A stretch of 64,000 nt of DNA from Cronobacter dublinensis subsp. dublinensis LMG 23823 (GCF_001277235.1 NZ_CP012266.1:4216001-4280000); one strand, 5' to 3'. Shown: positions 35,302 to 45,062, counted from the stretch's first letter. Made by a program: numbers and translations. The notes: generated by a model from the letters alone, not told the origin.

Positions 35302-37734
35302 TTACCCATGATTACCCGGATCAAGACGACGACGGCTCAGGATACGCAGCAGACGCCACAGCACCCAGGCCAGCAATACCACGCTGATGGCGGCGAAAAT
35401 CGCCAGCAGGATCGGGTGATTGGCCAGCGCATACCAGATGCGCTCGAACCACGGCAGATGGCCGACGTAATAGACGTCGCCCACGCGCAGGCTGTTGACG
35501 CCCGATTCACGCACAATGACCACCGAGCCGTACATGGCGGCGCGTTTACCGCTGTCGTTGAGCGCATCGTTCAGCAGTTCATAACCGCGCGGGCTGTCAG
35601 CCAGCAGCGCCACGACGCTGCGCTGGTCGTGATACGGCGACTGGAAGCCCACTACGGCGGCCATCGGCCCGGAAGAGCGCACTTCAGTTTGCGTCTGCGG
35701 CTGTCGGTCGCGGGCGTCGGTATCGGTGAGCGTGACGTCGCGCGACGGGGTTTTCACCCAGCTTTCGGTAGCCTGCACCAGCATGTCGATGCGTTTTTCA
35801 TCTTTCAGGGAATCCGGCAGCGCGCCGATCACCAGAATATCGGCGTCCTTGTTTTGCATCTGGCTACCATCATCGGTGATCGTCAGATTCACCGCCGGGA
35901 AGCCGGTCTGCGCGCCGATAGTCCCCGCCGTGCTCAGCAGCGTGGTGAGCTGCGCCGGGTTCGGCTGTTTCGGCATCACAATCAGCGTGTCGGAGAGATC
36001 CGCCATGCGGCTGTACGGGAAGCCCGCGTTCGCAAAGGAGCGCAGATCCGGCATCGCGATAAAGTGGTGATAGTTCGAGAAATCGAGCGTGGAGTCATCG
36101 CCCACCACAACGCGGTTCGGCACCGTCTGGAAGGTGACGCAGTTTTCCAGCGTGCCGCCCGGTAGCGGGTTCATGTATTCAAAATCAAAACGCAGCTGGT
36201 TCGCCGCGCCGAGACGCAGCGTCGGCAATGTCACTTCGCTCTTGCCGTCCAGCAGCCCTTGCAGCAGCGGCAGGCGAAGCAGCAGACGGTTAGTATCGTC
36301 TTTCGGCACCAGATTGAAGGATTGCAGGAACTGATTGTTCAGGCTGATATCCATCCGCGAGTTATCGCGCGTGGCGGGTGCCGTATAACGGTAGTTCAGG
36401 CGCATATCGATGCCGTTGCTGCGCAGCAGGTAGAGGTCCGGCGGCAGGTTAAGCGTCAGGTTGATCGGGTTCGGCTCAAGGCCGGTCGCCTGCAACTGCT
36501 CTTCATAGTTTTTCAGCTCGCCGAAGGTGACGGCGCGGTCGGTGCGTACCCAGTTCGGCGCGTCGTAAGGCTGGCGCGCCAGCAGCGGTTTCACCTCACC
36601 CACCTCGACGCTGTCGCCGCGGAACAGCAGGCTGCCCTGCGCGATGCCTTTGGCGGCCTGCAACAGATCGTTATCGTCACGGCCTTCAATCACCAGCAGC
36701 TTCACCCACGGGTTTTGCGGATGGCTCATCATGCGCACCATCGGGCCTTTCGCGGGCGGCAGGTCGCGCAGGAAATCAGGGCGTTTATCGTTGGTGGCGA
36801 ACACGACGGCGTGACGAGTCGGAAGCTGGTTATACAGCACCGGGAAACGCTGGCCGCGCCAGCCGGAGCGGGAGCCAAACCAGGAGGAGACGATGCTCGC
36901 CGCCTGCTGGGTAACGAGATCCGGCGATGCGGCGAACACCATCGGCAGCTCCAGCGGACGGTTATCGCGTGAATCAAAGAACGGCACCGGGAAGTGCGAC
37001 AGGTCGTTTTGCAGTTGCAGCGTCTGGAACGTCAGGTTCAGCGCACTGTTGCGTCCGATATCCATCCACAGCGTATTGCTGGCCTGGTTTTCACACACGT
37101 CGCGGTAGTGGCCGACAAACTCCAGACGCACGCGGTTGAAATCGCTGACGTAGAGCGGGTCGATAGGCACCTGGGCGGTGGTTTTCTTGCCGAGCTGCTC
37201 TTTAGTGACCGGCAGCACGTCCATCAGCTCATCGTTCAGATAGACCTTGAGCTGCGACTGCACCGGCAGCAGCGACGGCGACGGGGTGTACGTCAGATTC
37301 AGCGTCGCTTTCGAAATCACCTCGTCGCTGCGCATGCCGAACTCGACAAAGCCGTCCGGGCTGGTGCCTTTGAGGACCATGCTGCCCGGCGGCGGCGCGA
37401 TGCTCGCAAAACTCAGCGTGACGTCGCGCGCGGGCGCGCCATCCTGCACCACCGGCGACCCGGCGCCCTGTACGCCCGGCATCACCTGGCCGAGCACCGC
37501 GCCTTCGGTCGCGGGCGCAGGCTCGGTGCCTGCCGCAGGCGGCGTGGCTGGCGTTAACGCCTCGGTACGCGCGGGTGTCGCGGTCATCACGCCCTCGGTG
37601 GCCGGGGCGACGACCGGCGCCGTCGGCGCGGCGGTGGCGTTTGGATTGGTGGTGGCTTCAGGCGCGCCGTACGCTACAGGCAACAGGCTCATTCCTACTG
37701 CTGCCGCGCACATCCAGGAGAGTTTTCTTTTCAT
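35302..37734 (-). CDS. bcsB: Cellulose synthase regulatory subunit BcsB
   Basis: 810 residues. A signal peptide (1-23) is followed by a Pro/Ala/Thr-rich linker (about 24-95) that is longer than in the E. coli protein, then carbohydrate-binding and flavodoxin-like domains (PPPGSMVLKG, FPVPFFDSRDNRPLELPMVFA, SSWFGSRSGWRGQ), and one C-terminal membrane helix (HPILLAIFAAISVVLLAWVLW) that packs against BcsA. It guides the nascent chain through the periplasm. ATG 37734 matches the E. coli N terminus (MKRKL); the longer frame to 37773 was rejected. Confidence 0.95.
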   Translation of the reverse strand: MKRKLSWMCAAAVGMSLLPVAYGAPEATTNPNATAAPTAPVVAPATEGVMTATPARTEALTPATPPAAGTEPAPATEGAVLGQVMPGVQGAGSPVVQDGAPARDVTLSFASIAPPPGSMVLKGTSPDGFVEFGMRSDEVISKATLNLTYTPSPSLLPVQSQLKVYLNDELMDVLPVTKEQLGKKTTAQVPIDPLYVSDFNRVRLEFVGHYRDVCENQASNTLWMDIGRNSALNLTFQTLQLQNDLSHFPVPFFDSRDNRPLELPMVFAASPDLVTQQAASIVSSWFGSRSGWRGQRFPVLYNQLPTRHAVVFATNDKRPDFLRDLPPAKGPMVRMMSHPQNPWVKLLVIEGRDDNDLLQAAKGIAQGSLLFRGDSVEVGEVKPLLARQPYDAPNWVRTDRAVTFGELKNYEEQLQATGLEPNPINLTLNLPPDLYLLRSNGIDMRLNYRYTAPATRDNSRMDISLNNQFLQSFNLVPKDDTNRLLLRLPLLQGLLDGKSEVTLPTLRLGAANQLRFDFEYMNPLPGGTLENCVTFQTVPNRVVVGDDSTLDFSNYHHFIAMPDLRSFANAGFPYSRMADLSDTLIVMPKQPNPAQLTTLLSTAGTIGAQTGFPAVNLTITDDGSQMQNKDADILVIGALPDSLKDEKRIDMLVQATESWVKTPSRDVTLTDTDARDRQPQTQTEVRSSGPMAAVVGFQSPYHDQRSVVALLADSPRGYELLNDALNDSGKRAAMYGSVVIVRESGVNSLRVGDVYYVGHLPWFERIWYALANHPILLAIFAAISVVLLAWVLWRLLRILSRRRLDPGNHG

Positions 37735-37744
37735 CGCATATTCA

Positions 37745-40363
37745 TCATTGTTGAGCCATAACCGGGAGCGCACGCTCCCCCAGCGACGTCCGCTCCGGAC
37801 GACGGGGGATAAACGACACTATCCAGGAAACCAGCGTGGTAAGGGTGCGAAAGACAATTTTTAATGACGCTGGCGCGAATTCCGCCAGGTGTCGATAGCC
37901 CCGGAAGCCGAGCTTGAGGATATCGAGCATGCTTTCCAGCGGTTTGTCTTCCGGGAAACTGTCCTGCCAGAGCGCCCAGGTATCGGCGCGCGCAAAGGTG
38001 CACTGGACGAAATCGATATGCTGGCGGGTCGTGAGGCCGTCGAGATTAAGGCCGACTTCATCGCCAAAAACGCGCACGACTTTCGCCGGGAACACATACT
38101 CCTGCGCGCCGCGCTTCATCAGCAGGTTCACTTTCTGGCCCTGCAACAGCTGCGCGCCGCCATGGACTTTGATGCCGAGGCCGCCGTCGGAGTAGTCCTG
38201 TACCGTACAGGAGAACAGATGACCGTCTTCGCGGGCGATGGCCGCAGGCATCACCATCTCCACGCGGTGAGAGCGACGCACCTGTTTGCTCTCCACCGAC
38301 ACCGCCACCGCGCCGCCGAGGATAATCAGGTTATAGAAGACCCAGACGATACTGACGATCACCGTGAGCATTTCATTCGCCGGGCCGTAGAAATAGCGCC
38401 AGATGCCGACCAGTACGCCAAAGAGGTTAATCAGCACCAGCATCAGGTACGGGCGCGAAATCACCCAGTCGACATACTCTTCTTCCACCAGGCCGCCTTT
38501 CGCGGTGACGTTAAACTTGCCCTTGTGCGGGTTGAAGAGCGCCACCATCGTGGGTCGCGTGATGTACCAGGCGAGCACCGTTTCGTAGATTTCGCTCCAG
38601 AACGAGTGGCGATATTTGCCCTGGATTTTGGAGTTAGTCAGGCTCGCATGGGCCATATGCGGCAACACGAACAGCGCGATCATCAGCGCCGGAGCGTAGA
38701 TGATGTAAGCGTGCAGCAGCAGAAACGCCAGCGGCGCGGTGAGGAAGATTAGCCGCGGCACGCCGGAGAGGAAGTGCAGCATGGCGTTGACGTAGCACAA
38801 ACGCTGTCCGAGCTTCAGCCCCTTGCCAAACAGCGGGTTGTCGAGGCGGAAAATCTGCACCATGCCGCGCGCCCAGCGGATACGCTGCCCGATATGCGCC
38901 GAAAGGCTTTCCGTCGCAAGCCCCGCCGCCTGCGGAATACGCATATAGGCGGAGGTGTAGCCGCGCCGGTGCAGGCGCAGCGAGGTATGGGCGTCCTCGG
39001 TCACGGTTTCGACCGCGATGCCGCCGATTTCATCAAGCGGGCCGCGGCGGATCACGGCGCACGAGCCGCAGAAAAACGTCGCGTCCCACATGTCGTTGCC
39101 ATCCTGCACCAGACCGTAGAACAGCGTCCCTTCATTCGGCGTTTTACGAAAACGCCCGAGGTTGCGCTCGAACGGGTCCGGCGAGAAGAAGTGGTGCGGC
39201 GTCTGCATCATCGCGAGCTTTTTGTCTTTCAGGAACCAGCCCACCGTCATTTGCAGGAACGAGCGCGTCGGCACGTGGTCGCAGTCGAAAATCGAGACGA
39301 AATCGCCCTTCGCAAGCTTCAGCGCGTTGTTGATGTTGCCCGCTTTGGCGTGCTCGTGCGTCGTGCGGGCGACATACTGCACGCCGACCGATTCGGCGAA
39401 GCGGCGAAACTCCTCGCGGCCACCGTCGTCGAGGATCCAGATAGTCAGCTTGTCTTTCGGCCAGTCCATGCCGAGCGAGGCGTAAATCGTGTTTTTCACA
39501 ACGTGCAGATCTTCGTTATAGGTCGGCACGAAAATATCCACGGAAGGCCAGGTGTTGAGATCTTTGGGCAGCGGCACCGGCTGGCGATTCAGCGGCCAGA
39601 TAACCTGGAAGTAGCCGAGCACCAGCACCACCCACGCATAGGTTTCCGCCACCAGCAGCACCAGGCCGCACACGAGGCTGACCGGATCGTTCCAGTTGAG
39701 CGTGGACGTGTAGCGCCACCAGATGTAGCGGCACGAGACGGTGAGCGACAGCACAATCAGCATCAGCGCCGAGAACCGGCCCGGCAGACGGCGCACCAGC
39801 AGCGCCACGCCCCACAGCAGCATCAGGAAGATAAACTGCGACAGCGGGTTAAACGGCTGCGTCACGCACAGGATGGCCAGCACCAGCGAGAAAAAGACCA
39901 CGATGCCCAGCACGACGCGGCGCAGGCCCTCGTTAATATGGCCCAGCTCTTTTTCGTCGTTGAGATGGTCGGTCTCGTCACTAAAGCGCTGCGGGAGCGT
40001 CTCCAGCCAGAGGTTAAACCGCTCGCGCCAGATCTGAAGCTTCGAGACCGCCCGCCAGCGCGGCGCGGCGACGGCGCGCCAGGGCTGGAGCGTCAGCAGC
40101 CATGCGCCCTGCAGCAGATAGCGCACCACATCCAGCGGACGCGGGCGGTCGGGGTTGATATGAGGAAACAGCAGGCTATGTTGCGCGCGGATCGCCTGCC
40201 AGTGCGGGTTTTCCAGCGGCAACAGCAGCCAGGCGAGCGTCAGCCACACGCAGCCCAGCGCCGCGCTGAAAGGCGGCGCGCCGTTGCGTCGGTACGTCAA
40301 ATAACGCTCGCGCAGCCGCGCGCGCGCTGGCGGCGCAAGCAGCAGGGCGGAGATGCTTATCAT
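37745..40363 (-). CDS. bcsA: Cellulose synthase catalytic subunit BcsA (UDP-forming)
   Basis: 872 residues, identical in length to E. coli BcsA. This GT2 enzyme polymerises UDP-glucose and exports the chain through its own membrane channel. Seen: DDGG at 312-315, DCD at 360-362, TED at 455-457 (catalytic base), QRIRW at 493-497, and the C-terminal PilZ domain with RRSHR and DYSDGGLG, which binds c-di-GMP. About eight membrane helices. The ATG at 40363 overlaps the bcsQ stop codon (ATGA), so the two are translationally coupled. Confidence 0.97.
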   Translation of the reverse strand: MISISALLLAPPARARLRERYLTYRRNGAPPFSAALGCVWLTLAWLLLPLENPHWQAIRAQHSLLFPHINPDRPRPLDVVRYLLQGAWLLTLQPWRAVAAPRWRAVSKLQIWRERFNLWLETLPQRFSDETDHLNDEKELGHINEGLRRVVLGIVVFFSLVLAILCVTQPFNPLSQFIFLMLLWGVALLVRRLPGRFSALMLIVLSLTVSCRYIWWRYTSTLNWNDPVSLVCGLVLLVAETYAWVVLVLGYFQVIWPLNRQPVPLPKDLNTWPSVDIFVPTYNEDLHVVKNTIYASLGMDWPKDKLTIWILDDGGREEFRRFAESVGVQYVARTTHEHAKAGNINNALKLAKGDFVSIFDCDHVPTRSFLQMTVGWFLKDKKLAMMQTPHHFFSPDPFERNLGRFRKTPNEGTLFYGLVQDGNDMWDATFFCGSCAVIRRGPLDEIGGIAVETVTEDAHTSLRLHRRGYTSAYMRIPQAAGLATESLSAHIGQRIRWARGMVQIFRLDNPLFGKGLKLGQRLCYVNAMLHFLSGVPRLIFLTAPLAFLLLHAYIIYAPALMIALFVLPHMAHASLTNSKIQGKYRHSFWSEIYETVLAWYITRPTMVALFNPHKGKFNVTAKGGLVEEEYVDWVISRPYLMLVLINLFGVLVGIWRYFYGPANEMLTVIVSIVWVFYNLIILGGAVAVSVESKQVRRSHRVEMVMPAAIAREDGHLFSCTVQDYSDGGLGIKVHGGAQLLQGQKVNLLMKRGAQEYVFPAKVVRVFGDEVGLNLDGLTTRQHIDFVQCTFARADTWALWQDSFPEDKPLESMLDILKLGFRGYRHLAEFAPASLKIVFRTLTTLVSWIVSFIPRRPERTSLGERALPVMAQQ

Positions 40364-41094
40364 GCCCCGTCTCTCCCGTAATGCAGCAGACACCAGTTCG
40401 CCAGCGTGACTATCTCTTCCGCCACCAGTGAATCCGGACGGTATTCACCCACCGGCTGTTTGGCGGCGAAGCTCTCCATCATCGCCTCGTCGCGGTGTAT
40501 CGCGACCGGCACCAGATGGCGCTGCGTCTGCAGCCAGAGCTGCCAGATGTCGTTCTGCACCTGGCTTGAAATCAGCCGAAAATTCGCCAGCAGATCGCAG
40601 CCGTTGGGCAGCGCCTGCTGATGTAAGCGCGAATGGCAGTTGGCGTCGGGCTGGACGACGCAGAACGTGCGATCGGCGACCTGCAACAGGCTGCGGGTGA
40701 CGACGTCGAAGCCGCACGGCAAATCGAGCAAGATCCAGCGCCAGTGGCCGCTCGCCTTGAGATGCTGCAGATGGCTGGCGAAGACGCCGAGCGACGCCGT
40801 CAGCGCGCCGCGGTTTTCCCACTCCGCCTGATGCAGCGCGCCATAGGGCAGCACATCGAGACCCGGCGCGTAACGCCAGGCGGTGGACTGCCAGGGTTTA
40901 TTGTCGAGCAGCGCACGCGCCCAGCCGTCAGGATGGTCGAAATCGATATTAAACGAGAGCCGCAGCAGGTTATCCGGCGAGGCGTCAATCACCAGCACCG
41001 ATTCACCCAACTGATGCAGCGCCCACCCGAGCGCCGCCGTTAAAGAGGTGGTGCCCACGCCGCCCCGTACGCCCTGTAATGCCAGAACGGTCAT
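40360..41094 (-). CDS. bcsQ: Cellulose biosynthesis ParA/MinD-like ATPase BcsQ
   Basis: 244 residues, SIMIBI ATPase that with BcsR forms the R2Q2 cap on BcsA and helps polar placement. The deviant Walker A is RGGVGTTS (residues 9-16), lacking the usual second lysine as in other BcsQ proteins; DASPDN and the LLDLP Walker B follow. The reading frame is full length, unlike the interrupted bcsQ of laboratory E. coli K-12. It overlaps both neighbours by ATGA. Confidence 0.94.
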   Translation of the reverse strand: MTVLALQGVRGGVGTTSLTAALGWALHQLGESVLVIDASPDNLLRLSFNIDFDHPDGWARALLDNKPWQSTAWRYAPGLDVLPYGALHQAEWENRGALTASLGVFASHLQHLKASGHWRWILLDLPCGFDVVTRSLLQVADRTFCVVQPDANCHSRLHQQALPNGCDLLANFRLISSQVQNDIWQLWLQTQRHLVPVAIHRDEAMMESFAAKQPVGEYRPDSLVAEEIVTLANWCLLHYGRDGA

Positions 41095-41297
41095 CCTTCT
41101 TGCGCTCCTGAATCACGGCGCGCTAATTCCGCCAGCAGCGGCCAGCGCGCAATCGCCGTCGCGAGTTGTTCACGTTGAGAAATATCGGTGTAGTCGAGAT
41201 CTGGAAGTGAAAACACCCGGCTGAGTGCTTCAAAATCGTTCTGGAAGGTGTAGCCATGATCGGGCTGGCGTTCAGCCTTAGCGTCATTCTCAGGCAT
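41091..41297 (-). CDS. bcsR: Cellulose biosynthesis protein BcsR
   Basis: 68 residues (E. coli 62). The conserved core YTFQNDFEALSRVFSLPDLDY followed by DISQREQLATAIARWPLLAEL is the BcsR signature. BcsR stabilises BcsQ and completes the cytosolic regulatory ring under BcsA. First gene of bcsRQABZC; its stop overlaps the bcsQ start (ATGA). Confidence 0.94.
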   Translation of the reverse strand: MPENDAKAERQPDHGYTFQNDFEALSRVFSLPDLDYTDISQREQLATAIARWPLLAELARRDSGAQEG

Positions 41298-41469
41298 ATA
41301 TTCTATTTTTCCTTAGAGCAATATCACTAAAGCCAGCCAACGAAAACAGCCAATGTGCGCAATCCCGGCTTGCATGCTAATGATCATGTTCTTTAATTTC
41401 AATGTTAGGTTTATTTCCTGGCTTTCGCTAGTAAACTGACAGTCATACTCTTTATATATTGAGGGCGCC
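41298..41469. promoter_or_regulatory. Divergent bcsRQABZC / bcsEFG control region
   Basis: 172 AT-rich bases between bcsR and bcsE. It must carry the promoters of both halves of the cellulose locus. A TATACT-like and TATATA-rich stretch lies close to bcsE (about 41444-41460), but I cannot fix a full promoter. No CDS. Confidence 0.5.
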
Positions 41470-43035
41470 ATGGCTCTTGTTTTTTCAATTGGCATTGATT
41501 CGCTATGGGATGAGCTGCGTCATATTTCCGCTGACGGCCTGGGCTGGATAAATTGCGATCGCCATAGCGACGCAATAACGTTCGTTAATCAAACACTTCT
41601 TGCGCAAACGCCGCAGGCGAAAGTGGCCGTTATTACGATGAACGCCGCGCCGGAAAGCGTTATTGCGCCACTGCCGTCCGCGCCGGAAGGCCCCGATGAA
41701 GTCCGCCTGTTTACAATGCCGAATAGTCATAAGGCGTTTCATCGTCTGCATCACGATCTGCTTTGCAGTTTTGAACCGGAAAACTATTTGATTGTGCTGC
41801 TGTGCGCGGAAAACGCCTGGCAGGATGTCGCGCCCGCTCATATTAAAGCCTGGATAAGAAAAAGCCAAAGCTGGGCGCAGGAACATCACTGCACATTGCT
41901 GATTATTAATTCCGGCGCGCAGGCCGATCGGCAAACGTCGATGCTGATGAGTGAATACCAGCACCTTTCTGGTCTTGCCACGCTGCGCTACCAGGGCGAC
42001 GCCTGGCTGTATGACGTGGCGTTCTGGTTTAACGATAAAGGCGTGAGCGCGCGCCAGCAGCTGCAGGTAACGTTGATCAATGACCGCCTGGCGCTGGTGC
42101 CGCGTCAGGAAGTGTCGTTGCAGTCGCGCAGCGACGAACGCCGCGTGCTGAGCCATATCGCCGTACTGGAAGGCGCGCCGCCGCTTTCCGAGAACTGGAC
42201 GCTGTTTGAGAGCAACGACGCGCTGTTTAACGAGGCCCGCCAGGCGCAGGCCGCGACGGTGATTTTCTCGCTGTCGCAAAACAATCAGATTGAAGGGCTG
42301 GCGCGTCACGTACACGCGCTACGCCGCCAGCGCGGCAGCGCGCTGAAAATCATCGTGCGTGAAAACAAAGCCAGCGTGCGCGCCACCGACGAACGGCTCC
42401 TGCTGGGCTGCGGCGCGAATATGGTTATCCCGTGGAACGCCCCGCTCTCCCGCTGCCTGACGCTGATTGAAAGCGTGCAGAACCAGCAGTTCACCCGCTT
42501 TGTGCCGGAAGATGTGAATATGCTGCTGGAGGCGATGCAGCCGCTGAAAATGCGCGGCTATCAGCCGTGGGATCTCTTCTGCAACGCCGTCGGCGCGCTG
42601 ATGAACAACCTGCTTATCCCGCAGGACAACAAAGGCATTCTGGTAGCGCTGCGCCCGGTGCCGGGCATTCGCGTCGAGCAGGCGCTGACGCTCTGTCGTC
42701 CGGGGCGCATGGGCGATATCGTCACGCTCGGCGAAAACCGGCTGGTGCTGTTTCTCTCCTTCTGCCGGATTACCGATCTTGATACCGCGCTGAGCCATAT
42801 TTTCCCGCTGCCGATAAGCGAGCTGTTTTCCAACCGTATGGTCTGGCATGAAGATAAACAGATAGCGGCGGAGATAGTCCAGATGAGCGCGATGCGCCCG
42901 GAACAGTGGGCCGCGCCGCTTGCGATGACGCGTCAGGCGAGCCAGACCGCCGCGCTTCTGGCCGACGCGCCGAAAACGCCCACGCGCCACACACCGACGC
43001 CCGTTACGCTGCTAAACGAGGAGCGCGCCGTATGA
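41470..43035 (+). CDS. bcsE: c-di-GMP-binding cellulose regulator BcsE
   Basis: 521 residues (E. coli 523). An N-terminal inactive ATPase-like region and a degenerate REC-like domain precede the GGDEF I-site-like (GIL) domain, whose c-di-GMP-binding RxGD motif is R413-M-G-D416. BcsE boosts cellulose production and binds BcsF and the BcsRQ ring. It starts the divergent bcsEFG operon, and its stop overlaps the bcsF start. Confidence 0.94.
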   Translation: MALVFSIGIDSLWDELRHISADGLGWINCDRHSDAITFVNQTLLAQTPQAKVAVITMNAAPESVIAPLPSAPEGPDEVRLFTMPNSHKAFHRLHHDLLCSFEPENYLIVLLCAENAWQDVAPAHIKAWIRKSQSWAQEHHCTLLIINSGAQADRQTSMLMSEYQHLSGLATLRYQGDAWLYDVAFWFNDKGVSARQQLQVTLINDRLALVPRQEVSLQSRSDERRVLSHIAVLEGAPPLSENWTLFESNDALFNEARQAQAATVIFSLSQNNQIEGLARHVHALRRQRGSALKIIVRENKASVRATDERLLLGCGANMVIPWNAPLSRCLTLIESVQNQQFTRFVPEDVNMLLEAMQPLKMRGYQPWDLFCNAVGALMNNLLIPQDNKGILVALRPVPGIRVEQALTLCRPGRMGDIVTLGENRLVLFLSFCRITDLDTALSHIFPLPISELFSNRMVWHEDKQIAAEIVQMSAMRPEQWAAPLAMTRQASQTAALLADAPKTPTRHTPTPVTLLNEERAV

Positions 43036-43229
43036 TGTCGATTACCGATATTCTTCAGCTCATCGTGCTGTGCGCGCTGGTCTTTATCCCTCTGGGGTAT
43101 GCGCTGTGCGTGGGGAAACGCCGTATGATGAAAACGCTGCGTCCGCTGCTGTTTCGCCCCCGATTTGTTAAACCCGCTGGTACGTTGCGCCGCCGCTCTA
43201 CCGTCAAGGCAAACTTAAAACATGACTAA
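43032..43229 (+). CDS. bcsF: Small membrane protein BcsF
   Basis: 65 residues (E. coli 63). One membrane helix (about 5-27) and a basic cytoplasmic tail with the conserved FRPRFVKPAGTLRRR stretch. It recruits BcsE to the membrane and links it to BcsG. ATG 43032 overlaps the bcsE stop (ATGA) and the 3' end overlaps bcsG by 8 bases. Confidence 0.93.
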   Translation: MMSITDILQLIVLCALVFIPLGYALCVGKRRMMKTLRPLLFRPRFVKPAGTLRRRSTVKANLKHD

Positions 43230-44907
43230 TCACGTTCACTCCGCTCCCCTTGCCCGCTCGGGCTGGCAAAACTGGCGCGGCCTTTCCGGCTGGAACTACT
43301 ATTTTTTGCTGAAATTCGGCCTGCTCTGGACGGGCTATTTGAATTTCCATCCGCTCGCCAACCTGGTGTTTATGGCGTTCCTGCTGTTCCCGATCCCGCA
43401 TCTGCGCCTGCATCGTCTGCGCCATTGGGTCGCCATTCCGATCGGTATCGGCCTGTTCTGGCACGACACCTGGCTGCCGGGCCCGCAAAGCATTATGAGC
43501 CAGGGCTCGCAGGTGGCGGGCTTTAGCACCGACTACGTGCTGGACCTGGTGACGCGCTTTATTAACTGGCAGATGATCGGTGCCGCCTTTGTGCTGCTGG
43601 TCGCCTGGATGTTCCTTTCCCAGTGGGTGCGGGTGACGGTGTTTGTGGTGGCGATTATGGTCTGGCTTAACGTGCTGACGGTAACCGGCCCGATGGTCTC
43701 GCTGTGGCCTGCCGGGGATACCGCGCCCGCTACCGTGACCACCACGGGCGGCGGCGCGGCGCCGACGGTCGCCACCGCCGCCAATAACGTGGTGGCGGGC
43801 GATATTCCGCTGCAAACCGCGCCTGCGAGCACCCAGAGCATTAACGACTGGCTGAACAGCTTCTATACCAGCGAAGCCAAACGCCAGACGACATTCCCGT
43901 CGAGCCTGCCAGCCGACGCCCAGCCATTTGACCTGCTGGTGATTAACATCTGTTCGCTGGCGTGGACCGATGTAGAAGCCACCGGCCTGATGTCGCACCC
44001 GCTGTGGTCGCATTTCGACATCGTGTTTAAGAATTTTAACTCCGGCACGTCCTACAGCGGCCCGGCGGCTATCCGTCTGCTGCGCGCCAGCTGCGGTCAG
44101 CCGTCGCATAAAAATCTGTATCAGCCCGCCGGTGAGCAGTGTTATCTGTTCGATAATCTGGCGAAGCTCGGCTTTAAGCGCCACCTGATGATGGACCATA
44201 ACGGCGTGTTCGGTAACTTCCTGAAAGAAGTGCGTGAAAACGGCAATATGCAGGAGCCGCTGATGGATCAGTCGGGGCTGCCGGTGAATCTGCTGTCGTT
44301 CGACGGCTCGCCGGTCTACGACGACGCTGCGGTGCTTGAGCGCTGGCAGCAGACCGTGAAGGGCGAAGGCAGCGGCGATCGCAGCGCCACGTTCTTTAAC
44401 CTGCTGCCGCTGCATGACGGCAACCACTATCCGGGCAACAGCAAAACCGCCGATTACAAAGCGCGCGCGCAGAAACTGTTTGACGAGCTGGATGCGTTCC
44501 TGACGCAGCTTGAGAAAGAGAATCGCAAAGTGATGGTAGTCGTGGTGCCGGAGCACGGCGCGGCGCTGCAGGGCGATAAGATGCAGGTTTCCGGCCTGCG
44601 CGATATCCCGAGCCCGGCCATCACGCATGTGCCGGTCGGCATTAAGTTTATCGGCATGAAAGCGCCGCATCAGGGCCCGGCCATTGAGATCGATCAGCCG
44701 AGCAGTTTCCTCGCGATTTCCGAGCTGGTGGTGCGGATGCTGGATGGCAAAGACTTCGTGGCCGATAACGTGGACTGGCAGAAGCTGACCAGCAATCTGC
44801 CGCAGAGCGCCCCGGTGTCCGAGAACGCCAACGCCGTGGTGGTGCAGTATCAGGGCAAACCCTGGGTGCGCTTAAGCGGCGGCGATTGGGTGCCGTACCC
44901 GCAATAA
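43222..44907 (+). CDS. bcsG: Cellulose phosphoethanolamine transferase BcsG
   Basis: 561 residues (E. coli 559). Several N-terminal membrane helices (within about 25-170) and a periplasmic alkaline-phosphatase-fold domain from about 230. The nucleophile Ser lies in NSGTSYSGPAAIRLLRASCGQ (E. coli Ser278), and metal-site residues in DHNG and VVPEHGAAL. It adds phosphoethanolamine from lipids to the cellulose chain. Its presence makes this a class II bcs locus producing pEtN-cellulose. Confidence 0.95.
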   Translation: MTNHVHSAPLARSGWQNWRGLSGWNYYFLLKFGLLWTGYLNFHPLANLVFMAFLLFPIPHLRLHRLRHWVAIPIGIGLFWHDTWLPGPQSIMSQGSQVAGFSTDYVLDLVTRFINWQMIGAAFVLLVAWMFLSQWVRVTVFVVAIMVWLNVLTVTGPMVSLWPAGDTAPATVTTTGGGAAPTVATAANNVVAGDIPLQTAPASTQSINDWLNSFYTSEAKRQTTFPSSLPADAQPFDLLVINICSLAWTDVEATGLMSHPLWSHFDIVFKNFNSGTSYSGPAAIRLLRASCGQPSHKNLYQPAGEQCYLFDNLAKLGFKRHLMMDHNGVFGNFLKEVRENGNMQEPLMDQSGLPVNLLSFDGSPVYDDAAVLERWQQTVKGEGSGDRSATFFNLLPLHDGNHYPGNSKTADYKARAQKLFDELDAFLTQLEKENRKVMVVVVPEHGAALQGDKMQVSGLRDIPSPAITHVPVGIKFIGMKAPHQGPAIEIDQPSSFLAISELVVRMLDGKDFVADNVDWQKLTSNLPQSAPVSENANAVVVQYQGKPWVRLSGGDWVPYPQ

Positions 44908-44929
44908 GCGGGTGTGAAATGTGTAACGT

Positions 44930-44998
44930 GGCGGGCGCGCAGGCTTACCCGCCCTACGTGAGTTATCAATGTAGGGTCGATAAGCGGAGCGCATCCAC
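44930..44998. repeat. Inverted pair of dispersed GC-rich repeats after bcsG
   Basis: Copy 44930-44957 (GGCGGGCGCGCAGGCTTACC...) and copy 44971-44998 (GTAGGGTCGATAAGCGGAGC...) in opposite orientation, 13 bases apart, forming one long imperfect stem. Same family as at 8177 and 16030. Confidence 0.75.
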
Positions 44999-45017
44999 CG
45001 TTCCGCCAACGATGCCC

Positions 45018-45052
45018 ATAAAAAAGCCGACGCATGCGTCGGCTTTTTATTT
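45018..45052. terminator. Bidirectional terminator between bcsG and dppF
   Basis: Perfect palindrome GCCGACGCATGCGTCGGC (45026-45043) with an A-run before and a T-run after, serving both convergent operons. Confidence 0.92.
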
Positions 45053-45062
45053 TGCGCGCGGG

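Noticed and set aside
38774..40381. A 535-codon open frame antisense to bcsA
   Set aside because: It is the complementary-strand shadow of a high-GC gene with strong codon bias; its translation is Arg/His/Gln-rich with no domain, and bcsA matches its family over its whole length.
43204..44670. A 488-codon open frame antisense to bcsG
   Set aside because: Same cause; low-complexity His/Arg-rich translation, no ribosome site, no family.
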